Numbered from the stretch's first letter, positions 29,223-44,600 are shown. The stretch is DNA of 64,000 nt from Nereocystis luetkeana (GCA_031213475.1 JARUPZ010000008.1:10049076-10113075); one strand, 5' to 3'. The notes: generated by a model not told the origin, from the sequence alone. Numbers and translations: made by a program.

Positions 29223-32200
29223 ACGACTACGGCCATGCATGATATCGAGTACACCCCTCCCCACCTCCTTGCGCAATACGGAAATTGTATGTTGTAGAAC
29301 GCCATTATTAGGGACACCCAATTGAGAGGTTGTCGACACCTTGTAAGGTTTATTGCATACATACATCGTTCAACGTCTACAAAAGGAGTCTGACACGCCC
29401 GCACCGTGCAAAGAGGGATGACCCAGCCACCTGTACTAGGTCGACAAACGAGGCTTGATAAAACGTGAGTCTACAGTGCCCTTCTTCATCAAAGAGGTTG
29501 CTACTGTGTAGTAGCCGCTGTGATATCTATCATCGGGAAACACACACCCACACCCGGTAGCAGAGGCTCGAGCCACTACCGACGACGTCGATTGGTAGTG
29601 CCTCGCGGGAAGGATTATTTGTGTAGAATATTCTTGAGACTCTAGATTAAATATTTGCCGAATCGTCTATGCCCCGTAATAGGTACGAGTGCCAGGTATG
29701 AATATGCGATTTAGGGATTTCACTCTGCAGAAATGACGAATGAAACATTCTCCATGGGGCAACGGTCGGATACGACATATCTACACAATGCGGTGGAATT
29801 CTCGGTCAAACATAACATCGGCCACCACGGCAAAATCAGTCATCTATTTTTCACGATATGATATACGCTGTACACCATGGTCGATGCTCGATGTTCAAGA
29901 TATCATTCGATGTGCCCTGCACCCACATCAAAGAAGCGCAGCGCTGCCACGACAAGCCAGCACGCCTGTCTGTGTGCTCCAGCCGTCGACCGCGTCACCC
30001 CTACCAAGAAACAGCTGCCACCACAACGCCAGACAGCCACCACACCGATTCCAGTGCTGTAGTCACAGAGGAATGCTCTGCGCACAGAATACCAACAACC
30101 TCGACACCATTCCTGCATCCGGTATCTGGTATTTGGTATCTCGAATCGCGCCCGAGCCTCTCCACAGCACAACATCACCAGCATCACCAACCAGCAGCAA
30201 CGGCAAGGCGGAGACTGGTGCACGACACGATCGCTGCTGTTATGCTCGCCGGGCCATCATCTGCATCCGAGGGGGACATCAATCAGTGAACACAAAAATA
30301 GCCGGACGAAACCGGACATACCTGAGGTAGAGTATGCTGACAAATGTTATCTGCGAATTCAGACCGGCTGACATCGGGGTCGTCAGACATCGATACTGCT
30401 ATATCATACCATATTACGTTCCAGCACATACCCTGTATTCATAGTGCGACACAGCGATACCGGCTTACAATCAGGAAGCTGGACGATTTCGTATTTATTT
30501 ATTCGGGAAAGGGTGCCCTTTCTAGGCTGTACTCTGCAACACAACAACTTCAGTATCATTTTCGCGTCGTAAGTCCCAGCCTGTTTTTCTTAGTGTTCGC
30601 ACTGTTACATGACTCACCATGCTACGACCCTTTGAGGTGGATAGGCGGTCTGTACTGGGTGGTGTGAGGGATACCGGCAGCCTGTAGGATGGGTGCACGG
30701 CCTTTGGTATAACTCTGTCCGTGAATGTAAGAAACGCGTATTCAGTCCACGAACAATCAGGCGAACCTTATATTTCCGACGTAGGGGTTCACACGGTCAA
30801 TGACCGTTTCGCATGTTTTTGGATTTTGGATCTTGGGTTTTGGGATCTTGGGTTTTCGAATCCTCATCCAGCTTGACCAATGAATGGAAAATACGTGTCA
30901 TACTGATGTTTCGGGATGTTTCATTGACCAACACAATCCCGAATTTTTTTATTGACCCGCTTCCGTTCGTTTTTTCTTGCGCACCCTCCAGCCCTGCCGA
31001 ACTGCCCAAAGCCCCTGCGTACTCAGCACCAGATACAACAACAGAAGCACCATCTCACCGGAGTGTCATCACCGTCACCCATCGCGCCCGCCGACGACCC
31101 GCCAGCAAACTATTTCTCCTGTACCTGTGTCAAGCGAGCTCCACCCACTGCCTGCAAGACGCTCAAGCATACAGCGCGCTCTTCCCAATCTCGAGCTCTC
31201 TGCACCAACGGCAGTGTTCTTGGGTTCTGCAAATTCCTCCACACCAGACAGCGGGAGCCACAGTCTTCTCCGGTGCTTTTGAAGGGATAGACGGTCCACT
31301 GCAGCGGCGTAGAACCGCGGCCTTTGCACCGCTGGGTATCCATAGCAGTTTCCTTCACAGTGACACCACCGGTCTTCTCCATCATCCGTGCTTTGTGCAG
31401 CATCATCGGCAGGCATCCATACGCATAGCGCTCGTCGCAGAAGCAAGGAACCCCACCAATCTCGACAGCGGTGTTTCCTCGAAAACTCAAAGGCGTTATT
31501 CACAGCATCGACCAGCACAACACCAACAGCGTCTTCACGGCTTGTTCTTCACCCGGTCTTTCTACGGCGAGCACCGAACGGTCTGATAGTGCTCAGGTGC
31601 TGCATTGCTCTACCCCCAGCAACCTACTACTGTCTTCTGCAGCCCAGCACTCTTGGCAGCTGTAGCCTTCTACCTGGTACAGTGCAACGGTGTTGGCGGA
31701 AGATGACTTTGATCGGGGCGTTGTCCGCGTGGTCCTTGTGGAAGTTCGAGATGGAGCTCTCGTACAGCACGATGGTGAAAGAGACCTGGTGGCTCGATCT
31801 GGACTTCTTGATAGAGCTTAAGTACTACCTCAAGGGCCGAGCGGTGAGCACACGGACAGCAGGCCTGGATATCGAGCAACATGTTGTTCAATCTATTGCG
31901 CGCCAGGTTTTTCAACCTTCGTGTTTGTTGCGCTGTGCTGGAAGCTGAGATGCCAGTGCCAGGAGGAACTGGTTCAAGGTCCGTTTTACGAATACTAATC
32001 TGTCGTTGAATGTAAGGGCCAGAGGCAAGCGCAATCCGCTACCCCGTAGGTTGGATTGGTTGTGAGTTGTGAGCGAGACGTAGGAGGTCGTGAAGTGATC
32101 CAGAATGTGTTTTGTGCCCAACATAGCTGCCTTTGCTATGATACTTCAGTCTTTTTCGGCACTACCCGAACAAGCGTCGAACAACACCAATACACAAAGC

Positions 32201-35200
32201 TGGGTTTGGCGGCCACCCCACACCTCAGAGAGTAGTTGTTCCGCTACGTCTATCAAACGCGCCTACTGTATGGGCGAAGGCGGCCGCTATTAGCTCACCC
32301 ATGAAGCAGTCGCAGGCTCGCACATATTAAAATTAGTCTGCGTATACATCCTGTGTACTTTACAGTATTTCGTTGCTGTTCACTTCTATGCAGCTGATAG
32401 CGACCTGAGGTGCACCGGTAGTCACTTGTAGGTGCTGTCGAGTATTATTGTACACGGCACCAGCCGACTGATGAATCCTGTGGGGTGATTGTCGCCGGCC
32501 GAGCACTTCCATACTGCTAATCCGTGCTGTCCCTTTAAATCCCAGGCATTGGGCACTCTCTGAATAAAGCATACAACTTCATACGTAGGATCTCCCTGGG
32601 GTGTTACCATTGAACAGTTCATCCTGATAGCAAGCCATACTTGCGTGTCTGCGGCGTGCTCCACTACTCAAGCCTTCGTTCGTCTCATGTTGAATCGTTC
32701 GACCGTCTCACGCAATGGGCAACCAGAGTGAAGCGTTGGGGGCCATCCATCAGGTTGTGAAGCTGATCCTGGATTGGTTGGAGGGTGCCTTGGAGGCGGG
32801 GCAGGAGATCGCGGTGAGACTGACACCTGGCATTTCCAATAGCACGTCCCCCCCCCCCCCCTCCAGCCTCTGCGCAATCAGCAGCCAGCACTGCTGAACA
32901 GCGACGCTACATACGAGAGGGTGGTTCGACCCCCTTGCAAACTTCCCCCCACACAGGAACTGCTTACAGCAGTGGTGTATTGAGGCCCAAAGAAGTCTTT
33001 TTTGCACCCCACCCGACCGGTCTCCTATTCTACCATACCGTTGGGTAGGGCCAACAGAGGTGCTCATGTGCTCAAACAGGTCGGTCTCCCATCTTTTTAT
33101 CGTCTGTGCTGGGAGGACTCTGGGAACAGTATAGGAGCTCCCTCCCTTAAAGCGAGATACGTTCGTCGTGATCTGTGTTCGTTTCCGGGAGTGATCTTAC
33201 ATCACATCGCCGTTGCTTCAAAACAAATCAGGAGTGTTTCATCGCTGAGATCCGAGAGATTTTGGGACTTGTCAAGGGGTGCCAGCCGGGCGGCGAGGTG
33301 GAAATGGTCGATATGGGAGTGGAACACTACCCAACCGAGTAAAGCTACTCTATCCCCGGGATGGGAAGAAGCCGGTGAGAAATGCAAACAAAAAACACTG
33401 CCTGTAGGTTGACGTAGTTGATCGTTTGTTTTTGTCGGCCGGGAGGGCCCATCCCCCTCCTTCTTCTAGTAGGTATGTTTCATATGTCCTTGAAAGTTCC
33501 CATTGCATACAATTGTACTCCTCTTCCCTCAAACGAAACCAATGATGAACTGCACAACGTCAATGGGTGTCTAGTTGTCCGATTATCAGGAAATGTATAC
33601 AAGCCGGTATGTTCGGCTGTACGGGGTCGGTCGCGCGGGAAATGAACGCTTTGTAGCTACCGCTGTTGAGCCATCCCACCACCCCCTCCTCGTACAGAAT
33701 ATACTGCTTACTTGACCTCTTCTGAGACACAGGGAATACGGGTTACAAAAGGAGACCTGCTTTATTGTCAACCTGGAGAACATATTTAGGGTGTTACCGC
33801 CTGGCAGTACCATGTTGTACGCACGTCGTGCTATTCTGTCCTTGTAGCTCGGAGCTTCAATAATGTGCATCATCCTCCAAATCATGCGAGAGATTTGTGC
33901 ACGACCAATGGTATGTACACTCGCCTGTTTCGTTTCGTCGTTCCCCTGCTCTCAAACCCCACGGAATTTAATAGAAGCACCCGTGGTTTTTGTTTTTTGT
34001 TTGTTTGGGTTTGTTCATCTGTCAAGGGGGACGTGAAGGCTGGCACCATCAAGACCTCCCAGCCGAGAAAAAAAAAGTGCTCAGATGCAACTGAGCGTCT
34101 ACTGTGCTCTGTTTCAGCAAGGCTGGTTGGCACGGTGGGCTGTTCTAGCTTGGGTTCTCACGGGGCAGTTCGGCGGACTACCCTCCTACATTCGTAGCCG
34201 GGTTGGATAGTAGAGGGGAGGCGGGGAGTGGTCGTGGTTTGCGTCTTTTGATGGCGGAGCCAACAGCTCACGTTACTTGCAGACTGCCTATATTCCATGG
34301 CCATGACATATGACGATGCATACGTGTGTATCACTCCACGCTTGACGCAGGCGTGATTAAATCCAAGTGTTCTAGAGGGTGAAGGTGCGCGTTGCGCGGG
34401 TTTCGTAGGTATCATATACCCGACATAGTGTAGCCAGGTCAGATAGCCGCGTACCGAATGCCGCTTTCGCTGTGTCTGCCTCTCTCGTTTGTGCCTGTCC
34501 CTGTCGCCTGTGACATCAACGACCGATCACCCACCGGAAATAGTGCACGTAAGAAGCCCATGGAGCATGAAACCTCTCCCACCCGCCCACGAGGGGATGC
34601 ATGACGACGAGTCACTGCTTCTCAGTACTATTAATAGTAGCCTACCAACACTGTACTGATTGGGGCGTTCCAAATGCCACTGGGAGGATAGAGCATAGAG
34701 CAGCAACGTATTTTGTAAATACTCTCACTATAGTACAACCACACCCTTGCCATGAATAGCTACCTCGTGTGCGCTGCCGTTCCAAGGTTTGCCTGAGATT
34801 GTTTTAGGTGTGAGCGTGTTCGCTGTATACTGGTATTATTTTGTGATGTCGAACTCCCGTACGTAGAACGGGATGTGCCAGGCAAGACTGGTGGTGCTTA
34901 GTGTATGCGCGGTGGCTGGTGGGCGGATAGGTTTTCCTGGAGTGGGTTTTTGTAGATGATAAGGCGATGCACCTCGTTTTGACCGGCTTGTACATTGAGT
35001 TGTGCTGTACCGAGGCTCGAGTTTATGATAGTGTGGATGCAGGGGTGTGTGGGTGCTCGAAGTATGCCAAATCTGTGATACTGCATGGTGGAGCTGTCCA
35101 GCACTCGTACGTCCTGTTACGTGATGATTGTTCGGGACTTAGAAGTCTTATTGTGAATATTAGGCGCATACGTATAATCAAACAATGATGATATTGTGCA

Positions 35201-35511
35201 TGCTTTCAGGTGTCTTCTCCGGGAATCGCAGGCTGCGTTTTTTTTTGTTTTTGTTTTGTTTTTTAATCATCAATTTTACTTTCCAGCCTATTATAACTCG
35301 TAGGAGGTTTTACCCTCAAGGAGCTTCTGGACAAGCCGTGGTCACACGTGTCTACCCTTCTCCCCCCCGGTACGTGCCTTCATTTTGTTTTTCGCGCATA
35401 GGGTGCAGCATTCCCACTGCTCGGCGATTTTCGTCGAATGTAGCTAACTCACGCTCTCGCATTTTCCGCTAGTCAATTTTAGTTTTATGCGAGAAAAATA
35501 CCCTACGAGCA

Positions 35512-35588
35512 TGTACTCGGTGAGACTTGAACCCACAAAATTAATCTTGATAGGCACGCGGACCACCTACCAAGCCACCGGGGACGCC
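35512..35588 (-). tRNA. tRNA-like element, unit 3
   Basis: Same element and the same variable-region base as in units 2 and 4. A box, B box and T arm are intact; there is no anticodon stem. Confidence 0.53.
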
Positions 35589-36072
35589 GGCACGCCCTCT
35601 GTATAGCAGATACTGGAACAACACTCGCGGCTCATACCACACATATTGCCGGTCTGTACCGTGGCCTGTTATGATGTATGCAATCCTGGTATACCAGTCC
35701 GTATATCATACCGGCGCCATTTACGGTATATGTATTGGTGCGTTTTATCAATGAATGCGGACTGCATTTCGTTTGGGTACGTTAGGACATCTCTGCTTAT
35801 GCACTGCGTGCAGTGCCATCGAAATGCTATCAACCGCTCCACCGACCTACACTTCTTTTTCGCACACAAACTCAAACACGCCTCAACGTCCCGCAGGAAA
35901 ACCCCGGGCGAACCTCAAATGTGCCCATGTCGCTCTCCCGTCTTTGACCCCTGCCCCCTGCAGCCTTTCCTGCAAACGTCTTGATTCCTTACGCCTCTGT
36001 GTCCTTCTCCTTATTCCTCCAACTCCCCACATCTGACCAGAGAGATCAGAAGACGGTCAAGAACCAGGCTGA

Positions 36073-36391
36073 CTATCTGTCAAGGCAGTCTGCCAACACG
36101 TCTCGATCGGTCTTACACTTCACGTATGTTGTCTGCCACAGCCGGTAGAAAAAACGCCTCATTCTCTGTTTCGAGACTTGGCTAAGGCGTAGGCGCTGGT
36201 GCACCCCAACATATCGCGCGGCCGCCCAGGACCTCCAAAGCTCTATCAGAATATCCTGGCACGCATCCCCACCGATCGAAGCCGCCAGATGTTTTGTCAG
36301 AGCGTGCTGTCGCTCTTTACTGCTCACCGGATTCACCCGAGCGTAGTCTATTGTATCGACCCGCACGGAGTCGATAAACTCTCTCTCTCTC
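36073..36391 (-). pseudogene. Terminal exon with contracted GA tract, unit 3
   Basis: Same exon as in unit 2 but two bases shorter in the GA tract just after the acceptor, so a spliced message would be out of frame. The unspliced frame instead joins to upstream sequence as a 156-codon ORF (36073-36543). Replacements include H to Y, A to V and T to K. Confidence 0.4.
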
Positions 36392-37758
36392 CTGCGACAA
36401 AGAAAACGGCGCACTCCATTCCCTCGGTCAGAATATTGGCCGCACACTATATCGTGGCGGAATAGCCCGCTGCCTGATCGCGTGGAAATCCATACCCCCC
36501 TACCTCCAGCCGTGACAGTCCAAGCAAGAGGCACGTATTTCAAGGTCAGTAGGATTCAGTTTGCGATTTGGAGGAAATCGGAAGGATGGGGGGTGTAGAG
36601 GATGGAGATAATGAAGCGGTTGGGGAAAGGGGAAGGAGGGGACGGGACAGGGTGCAGTGCCGAGGGGCGGCTGTTTCTGAAGAAACGACCCTACCTCCCC
36701 CTCCCCCCACCAAAACCTTTGAAACGAATGCTTTCGTGCGACGCAACATTGAAGGGGTCATACACAGTTTCGTCTCTGCCAGCGCTGAACTCTCGATAGT
36801 GTCATCCCCCTCCCCTTATCTTCCCGTCTTCGTATGCGGAAATTCTCATAGGCACTTTGCCCTCCCTTTCCCCCCCCTCTTCTCCACAAGTAGCCGGCAT
36901 TCACCATCTAACCCCTCTCAACCCCCCCCCCCCCCCCCCCGGATCAATACCCCCTGCCCCCAAATCAACACTCTACCAACCTGTCCCACGTCAACGAAGC
37001 CCCCCATCGCCAGTTATATGACTTTCTATCCGGCGTTTCCCGAGTCGCAATCCCATTGGCCGAGTCTGCCCCCTCCCCCCACGCCTTCGGCCTACAGTGG
37101 GCGTAGGACCCGTGGCGGGAGTTGCCCCTTGTGTGAAAATCGAGGTGCCGCCGTACGTGGGAAGATAGGGTCCCACCCCAGGATAAGTAAATCGTTCCGT
37201 AAATCTGCAACTCCGGCGAACTGGGGATGAGACCGGTCACCCCTCGGGTCGATGGCTCCCCGCGTGGTGTGTCAACTGCTCAACTGCAACCTCACTGGTT
37301 GATCCCTGATTGGCTAGGGTTCGGGGGGGAAGCGCCAACCGAGGAGGTTAAGGTACCACCCCCGAGTCACAAACGCTTTCTATACCTCTACAACCCGGAC
37401 GACCTGGAGACGAAAACGGTGATCCTCTGGTTCGATACTGCCGCGCTATCAACCCCAACCCTACTCGGTGGTCGCTGCCTGGCTGAGATCTGGGATTAAT
37501 GTACACAGCAAACCCCGCCCTAGAGGTGCACCAAGTTCAGTGACTTATAGTATCCTATAGATAGGGTCGTTGTGGATATAATATAGATCAGTTGCAGAAT
37601 GTTGTAAACCGACAAGCCTCTGGATCGGAAATGCGTCCACGCTATCTGCACTGCACTACCCACAAAAAAGCTGATATTGCCAAAATCCCCGCGACAAAGA
37701 CACTGAAATCACGTCTGGCGCCTTTTTTTCTCGAGGATTTTTCGTTTTTCCGCTCCAG

Positions 37759-38220
37759 CTCCGAACGTCTCTACCGAGCGAAAGTTTGTAGGGGCAGACA
37801 TGAGCTCCTTGGTGCACTCTCGTGAGTGAGCCAAAGCGACAGCACTTTTCGTGTCCTCCTTCGGGGCGGATCTCGTCGCTAAATATAGGAAATGTGGTTC
37901 CAGGCGCTTGAATTTTCAGTTTCTTGTACTACTTCAGTCGAAGGGTTTTTCTTGTGGAGAACAAGAAGCAGAAACGTACTCATAGATTCTGGGTTCTCCT
38001 CCGGGGTCATTTTTCAGTAGAGAAAATGAGCTTGACGACAGCAGTAGTTCGAGAACCTAATTTTTCAAGCGCCTGGAACCACAATTCCCAACAACTTTAG
38101 CGACGAGGTCCACCCCAAAGGAGGACACGAAAAGTGCTGTCGCTTCGGCACACTCACGAGAGTGCACTAAGAAGCTCATACATGCCCTGCTAAAGTTTGC
38201 CTCGATGGGAACGTTCGGAG
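37759..38220. repeat. Long imperfect inverted repeat, unit 4
   Basis: Same structure, with the right-arm allele of units 2 and 5. Confidence 0.88.
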
Positions 38221-41042
38221 CCAGAGGAGACACACAAAACGTCCTCGTACTAAAGACGGCGGCGGACGTGCTTCCAGTGTCTTTGTTGTTGGGACTTTTG
38301 TTTGTGTTTTGTGGACAGCACAACACAGGTGATGCATCTACAACTATAACACCCTGGTGACGAAAATGGTGACCTTCTCGGTTCGATACTTGCCCACACT
38401 TTGTGGAAGCCCCAATCCGATTGGCTGATCCCTGAAGGGCCGAAGTTGCGTCGAGGTTCCATCGTACCCGGGGAGAATAATGGCCGATTTCGGATTGTTC
38501 TGTACGGCTGCAAAAAAAACATTGCCGGCGAAAACGGCGCCCCCCCGGTTCGATACATCTCCACACGGTTTATGGAAACCCCAACCTTGCCGGCCAATCG
38601 CTGGTTGACTGGGACTCACAAGGACGGTCAAACCCGTGAAGGACGACAAGCAGCCAAACATACATGCCAATCAACCACAAGCAGGGCACCTAGTTACTGT
38701 ACTTCGGTTTAGGATTTGGCGGCCGCCATGGGTGGTGGTCGAGTTAAACATATTTGTGCGCGGTGGTGACCTCAAACTCGGAGCAGGGGGAATGATTGTT
38801 GGCGTAGTGTGCACCAGGTACATATATAGAATACGTACCAGGTAAGGCATCCACGAGGCAGTTTACAGCTATGGTATCTGCTACTGTCTCTGAAAGTGGA
38901 CGCGCCAGAATAACCAAATCAATCCATTCGATGCTGTCATCCATTTGCGAGAAGATCCGCCTCACGAGCGGCTCTTAGTAGAAGACAGCTCACCCTTCAT
39001 GCGACTCGACGAACACCACAAGGCGCTTCGCCCCTGGTGCAAGCAATGTCTGCGAGGTGGGTGAAAAACCCACATGCTCCGTGATAAGGGTAGCGTTTTG
39101 TGTGATCCAGATCATTCTCCATAGATAGACGCATCCCTCGGTGCTTGCACCCTCGTCTTGACCAAGAGAAAATCAGAAAAATTAGGGGCATTGTTTCCGA
39201 GGTGGCGTGGTATCATTCGCCTCCTACATACGGTACTCGTTTCTCATAAGCTCGCCATCCGACAAAGTGTAGCCGCATGAGCTGTAACGTCGCGCATATG
39301 CACCCCCTGAGATAGAGAACACCTAGGCAAATGACAAAACAGGGAACCCTGGTACGATAGACTGCACACGTGCTCCGATTCCGTGTTATCTACATATTGA
39401 TGGCAACATATTACAGCAATCACAACCAAGATTTCCAGGTCGGGAATCACGAAGAAAGGAAAGCGTCGCGAACGAACATCGCCACGACTGGTTTCGGCGG
39501 ATCGGTTTGAAGTTTCAGGGAGTGGGTGAAGGAAATCGCGAGGAGGAAACGTCTACAAAATTCTTCAACCTGTTGAAAAAGTTCGAAGAGGAAGGGGGGG
39601 GGGGGGATGGGGGGATAAAACATTGGGGACACCCAAGCCTCACGAGGTGATCGGCCTTCCTAGAAAGAAGAGTTGGGAATAACTGAGACACAGGGTTCTG
39701 TCGAGGGAGAAATATCGAAACACCGTGACCAGTGTCCAGAGGGGGCCCGACAATCGTCTATGTGTGCTTGCAAACTTTGGCGAATATAGGCTACCCTGAA
39801 ATTATTGCGCAATACAGCCATACCTGGTATCCGTTTCGAGGGATTTCAGAAGAACGGGAATAATAGAGGCTACACTGAAATTATTGCGCAATACATTTTC
39901 TCAAATACGAAACCAGGCCTATTGGGCCAGTATTACCTCGGTTTCGTATGACAGGGCAGAGCCGGTACTGGTGCACCTTGTTGTGGTGAGTATGAAGCCA
40001 CCACGATTCGGCCTCCGCTGAAAATAGTAGCTTTAGCGGCAGAACCATGCCATGACACAGCCGGGGTGGAGTAAATGCCCTTTACGGGTGGTGCCTTAAT
40101 ATCCGAGCTCAGCACATCAGGGGCTCAACGTCTCTATTCACCCGAAACATGGGCTCCGAACAACGTTTTGTTCGCGCGCAGCCCGACGAGCAGCTATATA
40201 CACTTCGGTGTACTGTGCAAGCTGCACTTCTGAAATATGTGCAGAGATATTATTGCTGATGATGGTGAAATAATCGCAGTAGCCGGTATACTATTAGGGG
40301 CTCACTTGAGCAGCTCGACCGATAAGAAACTATTGCCTCGGAATGAAAATAGTGGTACCGCTACCGTGGCATTGCTATTGATAGGGGGATACTGCTGTGG
40401 TAGCGGCGTGGATATAGAGTAGTTTGGGGTACATAGAGGATGGTCGCCTGGTACCAACAGCTCTCAATATCCGTCCTTCGGATGTTATTGTTTGGTGGAA
40501 AACACAGCACCCACAGGCAAACCGGAGAGTCATACGTGGATGAACTTGTTTTTTCAACAAAGAAGAGAAACAACAACCTTGCCATACACTAAAAAGAGCC
40601 GAAAACTAAAGTATTTTTCCTGTGCCTCCTCGCCTTCCCCGATAGATTGGACCCGATTATGTTTTCTTCTCAATTATAGTTATGATTTTGATTTTTTCTT
40701 TTTACTTCTTTATGCATCTTGTTCTGCACAAGTTATCTTGTATGTACGCCTGAGTGCGTTGAACAATAGCTGCACACGATATCCCACCCTATTTTCAAGT
40801 AGCTTGGTGCAGTTCATTCGGTGGGGTTGACGGGCAATCAGCATACATGCGTGACCATGTTCATCAGTACATACGTCTCGTTTCATTTTTTTCACGTTTA
40901 TTTTCTTGATTTGGCCCGTCTGCTATTGGGGCGGGACCTGCTCTGAACCGTGCGTCCTGCATGTAGCTAATGCTACGCAACGTTTCATGCACGAGTGATG
41001 GACGTTTGTATGCAGTCTGTTTCTCGTTAATTGATACCAGTA

Positions 41043-41603
41043 TTATTTGGCGGCGTGCTGCACATACAGTGCTTGGGTGTCAATTACGACAAGTACCCCC
41101 CCCCCCCTCCCCCTATTATATATACAGTAGGTTGGGTTGGCGTCGGTTGGCAGTAACACTATTGCATGAAACATGACGCCCACAACGTGAGCTAGAATAC
41201 CAGGGCACCTTAATTGTTTCATTTTTTGTCGGTCGGACACAGCTGGCGATCGAGGTTGGAATATGTGTCCGGGGTGGAAAATTATTGTTCCTGACGAGGG
41301 GAATGCTCGTATCGCGTAGTGTTCATGGCGAGTCAAACACGTGGTAGTTACATACCTGTGGTACCCCCATAGCTGCCTCTGGAAAAGACCACGCCGGAAA
41401 ACGGAGCAAGTCATTAACGCTGGCATCCATATGCAAGTCCGCCTCACCAGCGGTCCTGGGTAAGATGCAACCCATTCTTCATGGGACTCGCTGAACACCT
41501 TACGACGCCTCGCGCTCGGTGCAAGCAATCTGTGCCTGGTCGGTGAAACCTCGACGCACTCCGTCCCGGAATTAATTGTAAAGATGCGAGGGTCTATGGT
41601 CAT
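41043..41603 (-). CDS. 186-codon-type minus ORF, unit 4
   Basis: Intact, with one additional glycine codon from a longer C run and the H to Y change. A two-base deletion just upstream makes the MTIDPRIF methionine the only in-frame start. Confidence 0.42.
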   Translation of the reverse strand: MTIDPRIFTINSGTECVEVSPTRHRLLAPSARRRKVFSESHEEWVASYPGPLVRRTCIWMPALMTCSVFRRGLFQRQLWGYHRYVTTTCLTRHEHYAIRAFPSSGTIIFHPGHIFQPRSPAVSDRQKMKQLRCPGILAHVVGVMFHAIVLLPTDANPTYCIYNRGRGGGVLVVIDTQALYVQHAAK

Positions 41604-44600
41604 ACGACTCGGCCATGCATGATATCGAGTACACCCCTCCCCACCTCCTTGCGCAATACGGAAATTGTATGTTGTAGAACGCCATTATTAGGGACACCCA
41701 ATAATTGAGAGGTTGTCGACACCTTGTAAGTTTTATTGCATACATACATCGTTCAACGTCTACAAAAGGAGTCTGACACGCCCGCACCGTGCAAAGAGGG
41801 ATGACCCAGCCACCTGTACTAGGTCGACAAACGAGGCTTGATAAAACGTGAGTCTACAGTGCCCTTCTTCATCAAAGAGGTTGCTACTGTGTAGTAGCCG
41901 CTGTGATATCTATCATCGGGAAACACACACCCACACCCGGTAGCAGAGGCTCGAGCCACTACCGACGACGTCGATTGGTAGTGCCTCGCAGGAAGGATTA
42001 TTTGTGTAGAATATTCTTGAGACTCTAGATTTATTTGCCGAATCGTCTATGCCCCGTAATAGGTACGAGTGCCAGGTATGAATATGCGATTTAGGGATTT
42101 CACTCTGCAGCAATGACGAATGAAACATTCTCCATGGGGCAACGGTCGGATACGACCTATCTACAAAATGCGGTGGAATTCTCGGTCAAACATAACATCG
42201 GCCACCACGGCAAAATCAGTCATCTATTTTTCACGATATGATATACGCTGTACACCATGGTCGACGCTCGATTTTCAAGATAACATTCGATGTGCCCTGC
42301 ACCCACATCAAAGAAGCGCAGCACTACCACGACAAGCCAGCACGCCGCCTGTCTGTGTGCTCCAGCCGTCGACCGCGTCACCCCTACCAAGAAACAGCTG
42401 CCACCACAACGCCAGACAACCACCACACCGATTCCAGTGCTGTAGTCACAAAGGAATGCTCTACGCACAGAATACCAACAACCTCGACACCATTCCTGCA
42501 TCCGGTATCTGGTATTTGGTATCTCGAATCGCGCCCGAGCCTCTCCACAGCACAACATCACCAGCATCACCAGCCAGCAGCAACGGCAAGGCGGAGACTG
42601 GTGCACGACACGATCGCTGCTGTTATGCTCGCCGGGCCATCATCTGCATCCGAGGGGGACATCAATCAGTGAACACAAAAATAGTCGGACGAAACCGGAC
42701 ATACCTGAGGTAGAGTATGCTGACAAATGTTATCTGCGAATTCAGACCGGCTGACATCGGGGTCGTCAGACATCGATACTGCTATATCATACCATATTAC
42801 GTTCCAGCACATACCCTGTATTCATAGTGCGACACAGCGATACCAGCTTACAATCAGGAAGCTGGACGTTTTCGTATTTATTTATTCGGGAAAGGGTGCC
42901 CTTTCTAGGCTGTACTCTGCAACACAGCAACTTCAGTATCATTTTCGCGTCGTAAGTCCCAGCCTGTTTTTCTTAGTGTTCGCACTGTTACATGACTCAC
43001 CATGCTACTACCCTTCGAGGAGGATAGGCGGCCTGTACTGGGTGGTGTGAGGGATACCGGCAGCCTGTAGGATGGGTACACGGCCTTTGGTATAACTTTG
43101 CCCGTGAATGTAAGAAACGCGTATTCAGTCCACGAACAATCAGGCGAACCTTCTATTTCCGACATAGGGGTTCATACCGTCAATGACCGTTTCGCATGTT
43201 TTTGGATTTTGGATCTTGGGTTTTGGGATCTTGGGTTTTCGAATCCTCATCCAGCTTGACCAATGAGTGGAAAACACGTATCATACTGATGGTTCGGGAT
43301 GTTTCATTGACCAACACAATCCCGAGGGTTTTCATTGACCCGCTTCCGTTCGTTTTTTCTTGCGCACCCTCCAGCCCTGCCGAAGTGCACAAAGCCCCTG
43401 CGTACTCAGCACCAGATACAACAACAGAAGCACCATCTCACCGGAGTGTCATCACCGTCACCCATCGCGCCCGCCGACGACCCGCCTGCAAACTATTTCT
43501 CCTGTACCTGTGTCAAGCGAGCTCCACCCACTGCCTGCAAGACGCTCAAGCATACAGCGCGCTCTTCCCAATCTCGAGCTCTCTGCACCAACGGCAGTGT
43601 TCTTGGGTTCTGCAAATTCCTCCACACCAGACAGCGGGAGCCACAGTCTTCTCCGGTGCTTTTGAAGGGATAGACGGTCCACTGCAGCGGCGTAGAACCG
43701 CGGCCTTTGCACCGCTGGGTATCCACAGCAGTTTCCTTCACAGTGACACCACCGGTCTTCTCCATCATCCGTGCTTTGTGCAGCATCATCGGCAGGCATC
43801 CATACGCATAGCGCTCGTCGCAGAAGCAAGGAACACCACCAATCTCGACAGCGGTGTTTCCTCGAAAACTCAAAGGCGTTATTCACAGCATCGACCAGCA
43901 CAACACCAACAGCGTCTTCACCGCTTGTTCTTCACCCGGTCTTTCTACGGCGAGCACCGACCGGTCTGATAGTGCTCAGGTGCTGCATTGCTCTACCCCC
44001 AGCAACCTACTACTGTCTTCTGCAGCCCAGCACTCTTGGCAGCTGTAGCCGTCTACCTGGTACAGTGCAACGGTGTTGGCGGAAGATGACTTTGATCGGG
44101 GCGTTGTCCGCGTGGTCCTTGTGGAAGTTCGAGATGGAGCTCTCGTACAGCACGATGGTGAAAGAGACCTGGTGGCTCGATCTGGACTCCTTGATAGAGC
44201 TTAAGTACTACCTCAAGGGCCGAGCGGTGAGTACACGAACAGCAGGCCTGGATATCGAGCAACATGTTGTTCAATCTATTGCGCGCCAGGTTTTTCAACC
44301 TTCGTGTTTGTTGCGCTGTGCTGGAAGCTGAGATGCCAGTGCCAGGAGGAACTGGTTCAAGGTCCGTTTTACGAATACTAATCTGTCGTTGAATGTAAGG
44401 GCCAGAGGCAAGCGCAATCCGCTACCCCGTAGGTTGGATTGGTTGTGAGTTGTGAGCGAGACGTAGGAGGTCGTGAAGTGATCAAGAATGTGTTTTGTGC
44501 CCAACATAGCTGCTTTTGCTTATTACTTCAGTAGTTTTCGGCACAACAACCCGAACAAGCGTCGAACAACACCAATACACAAAGCTGGGTTTGGCGGCCA

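Larger units (their letters stand above)
24757..37147 (+). repeat. Array unit 3 (complete)
   Basis: Full unit, 12391 bases. Private differences include a four-base insertion near 28682 that changes the end of the long minus-strand ORF, a seven-base insertion near 29647, and a two-base contraction of a GA tract at the start of the terminal exon (36073-36391). Confidence 0.95.
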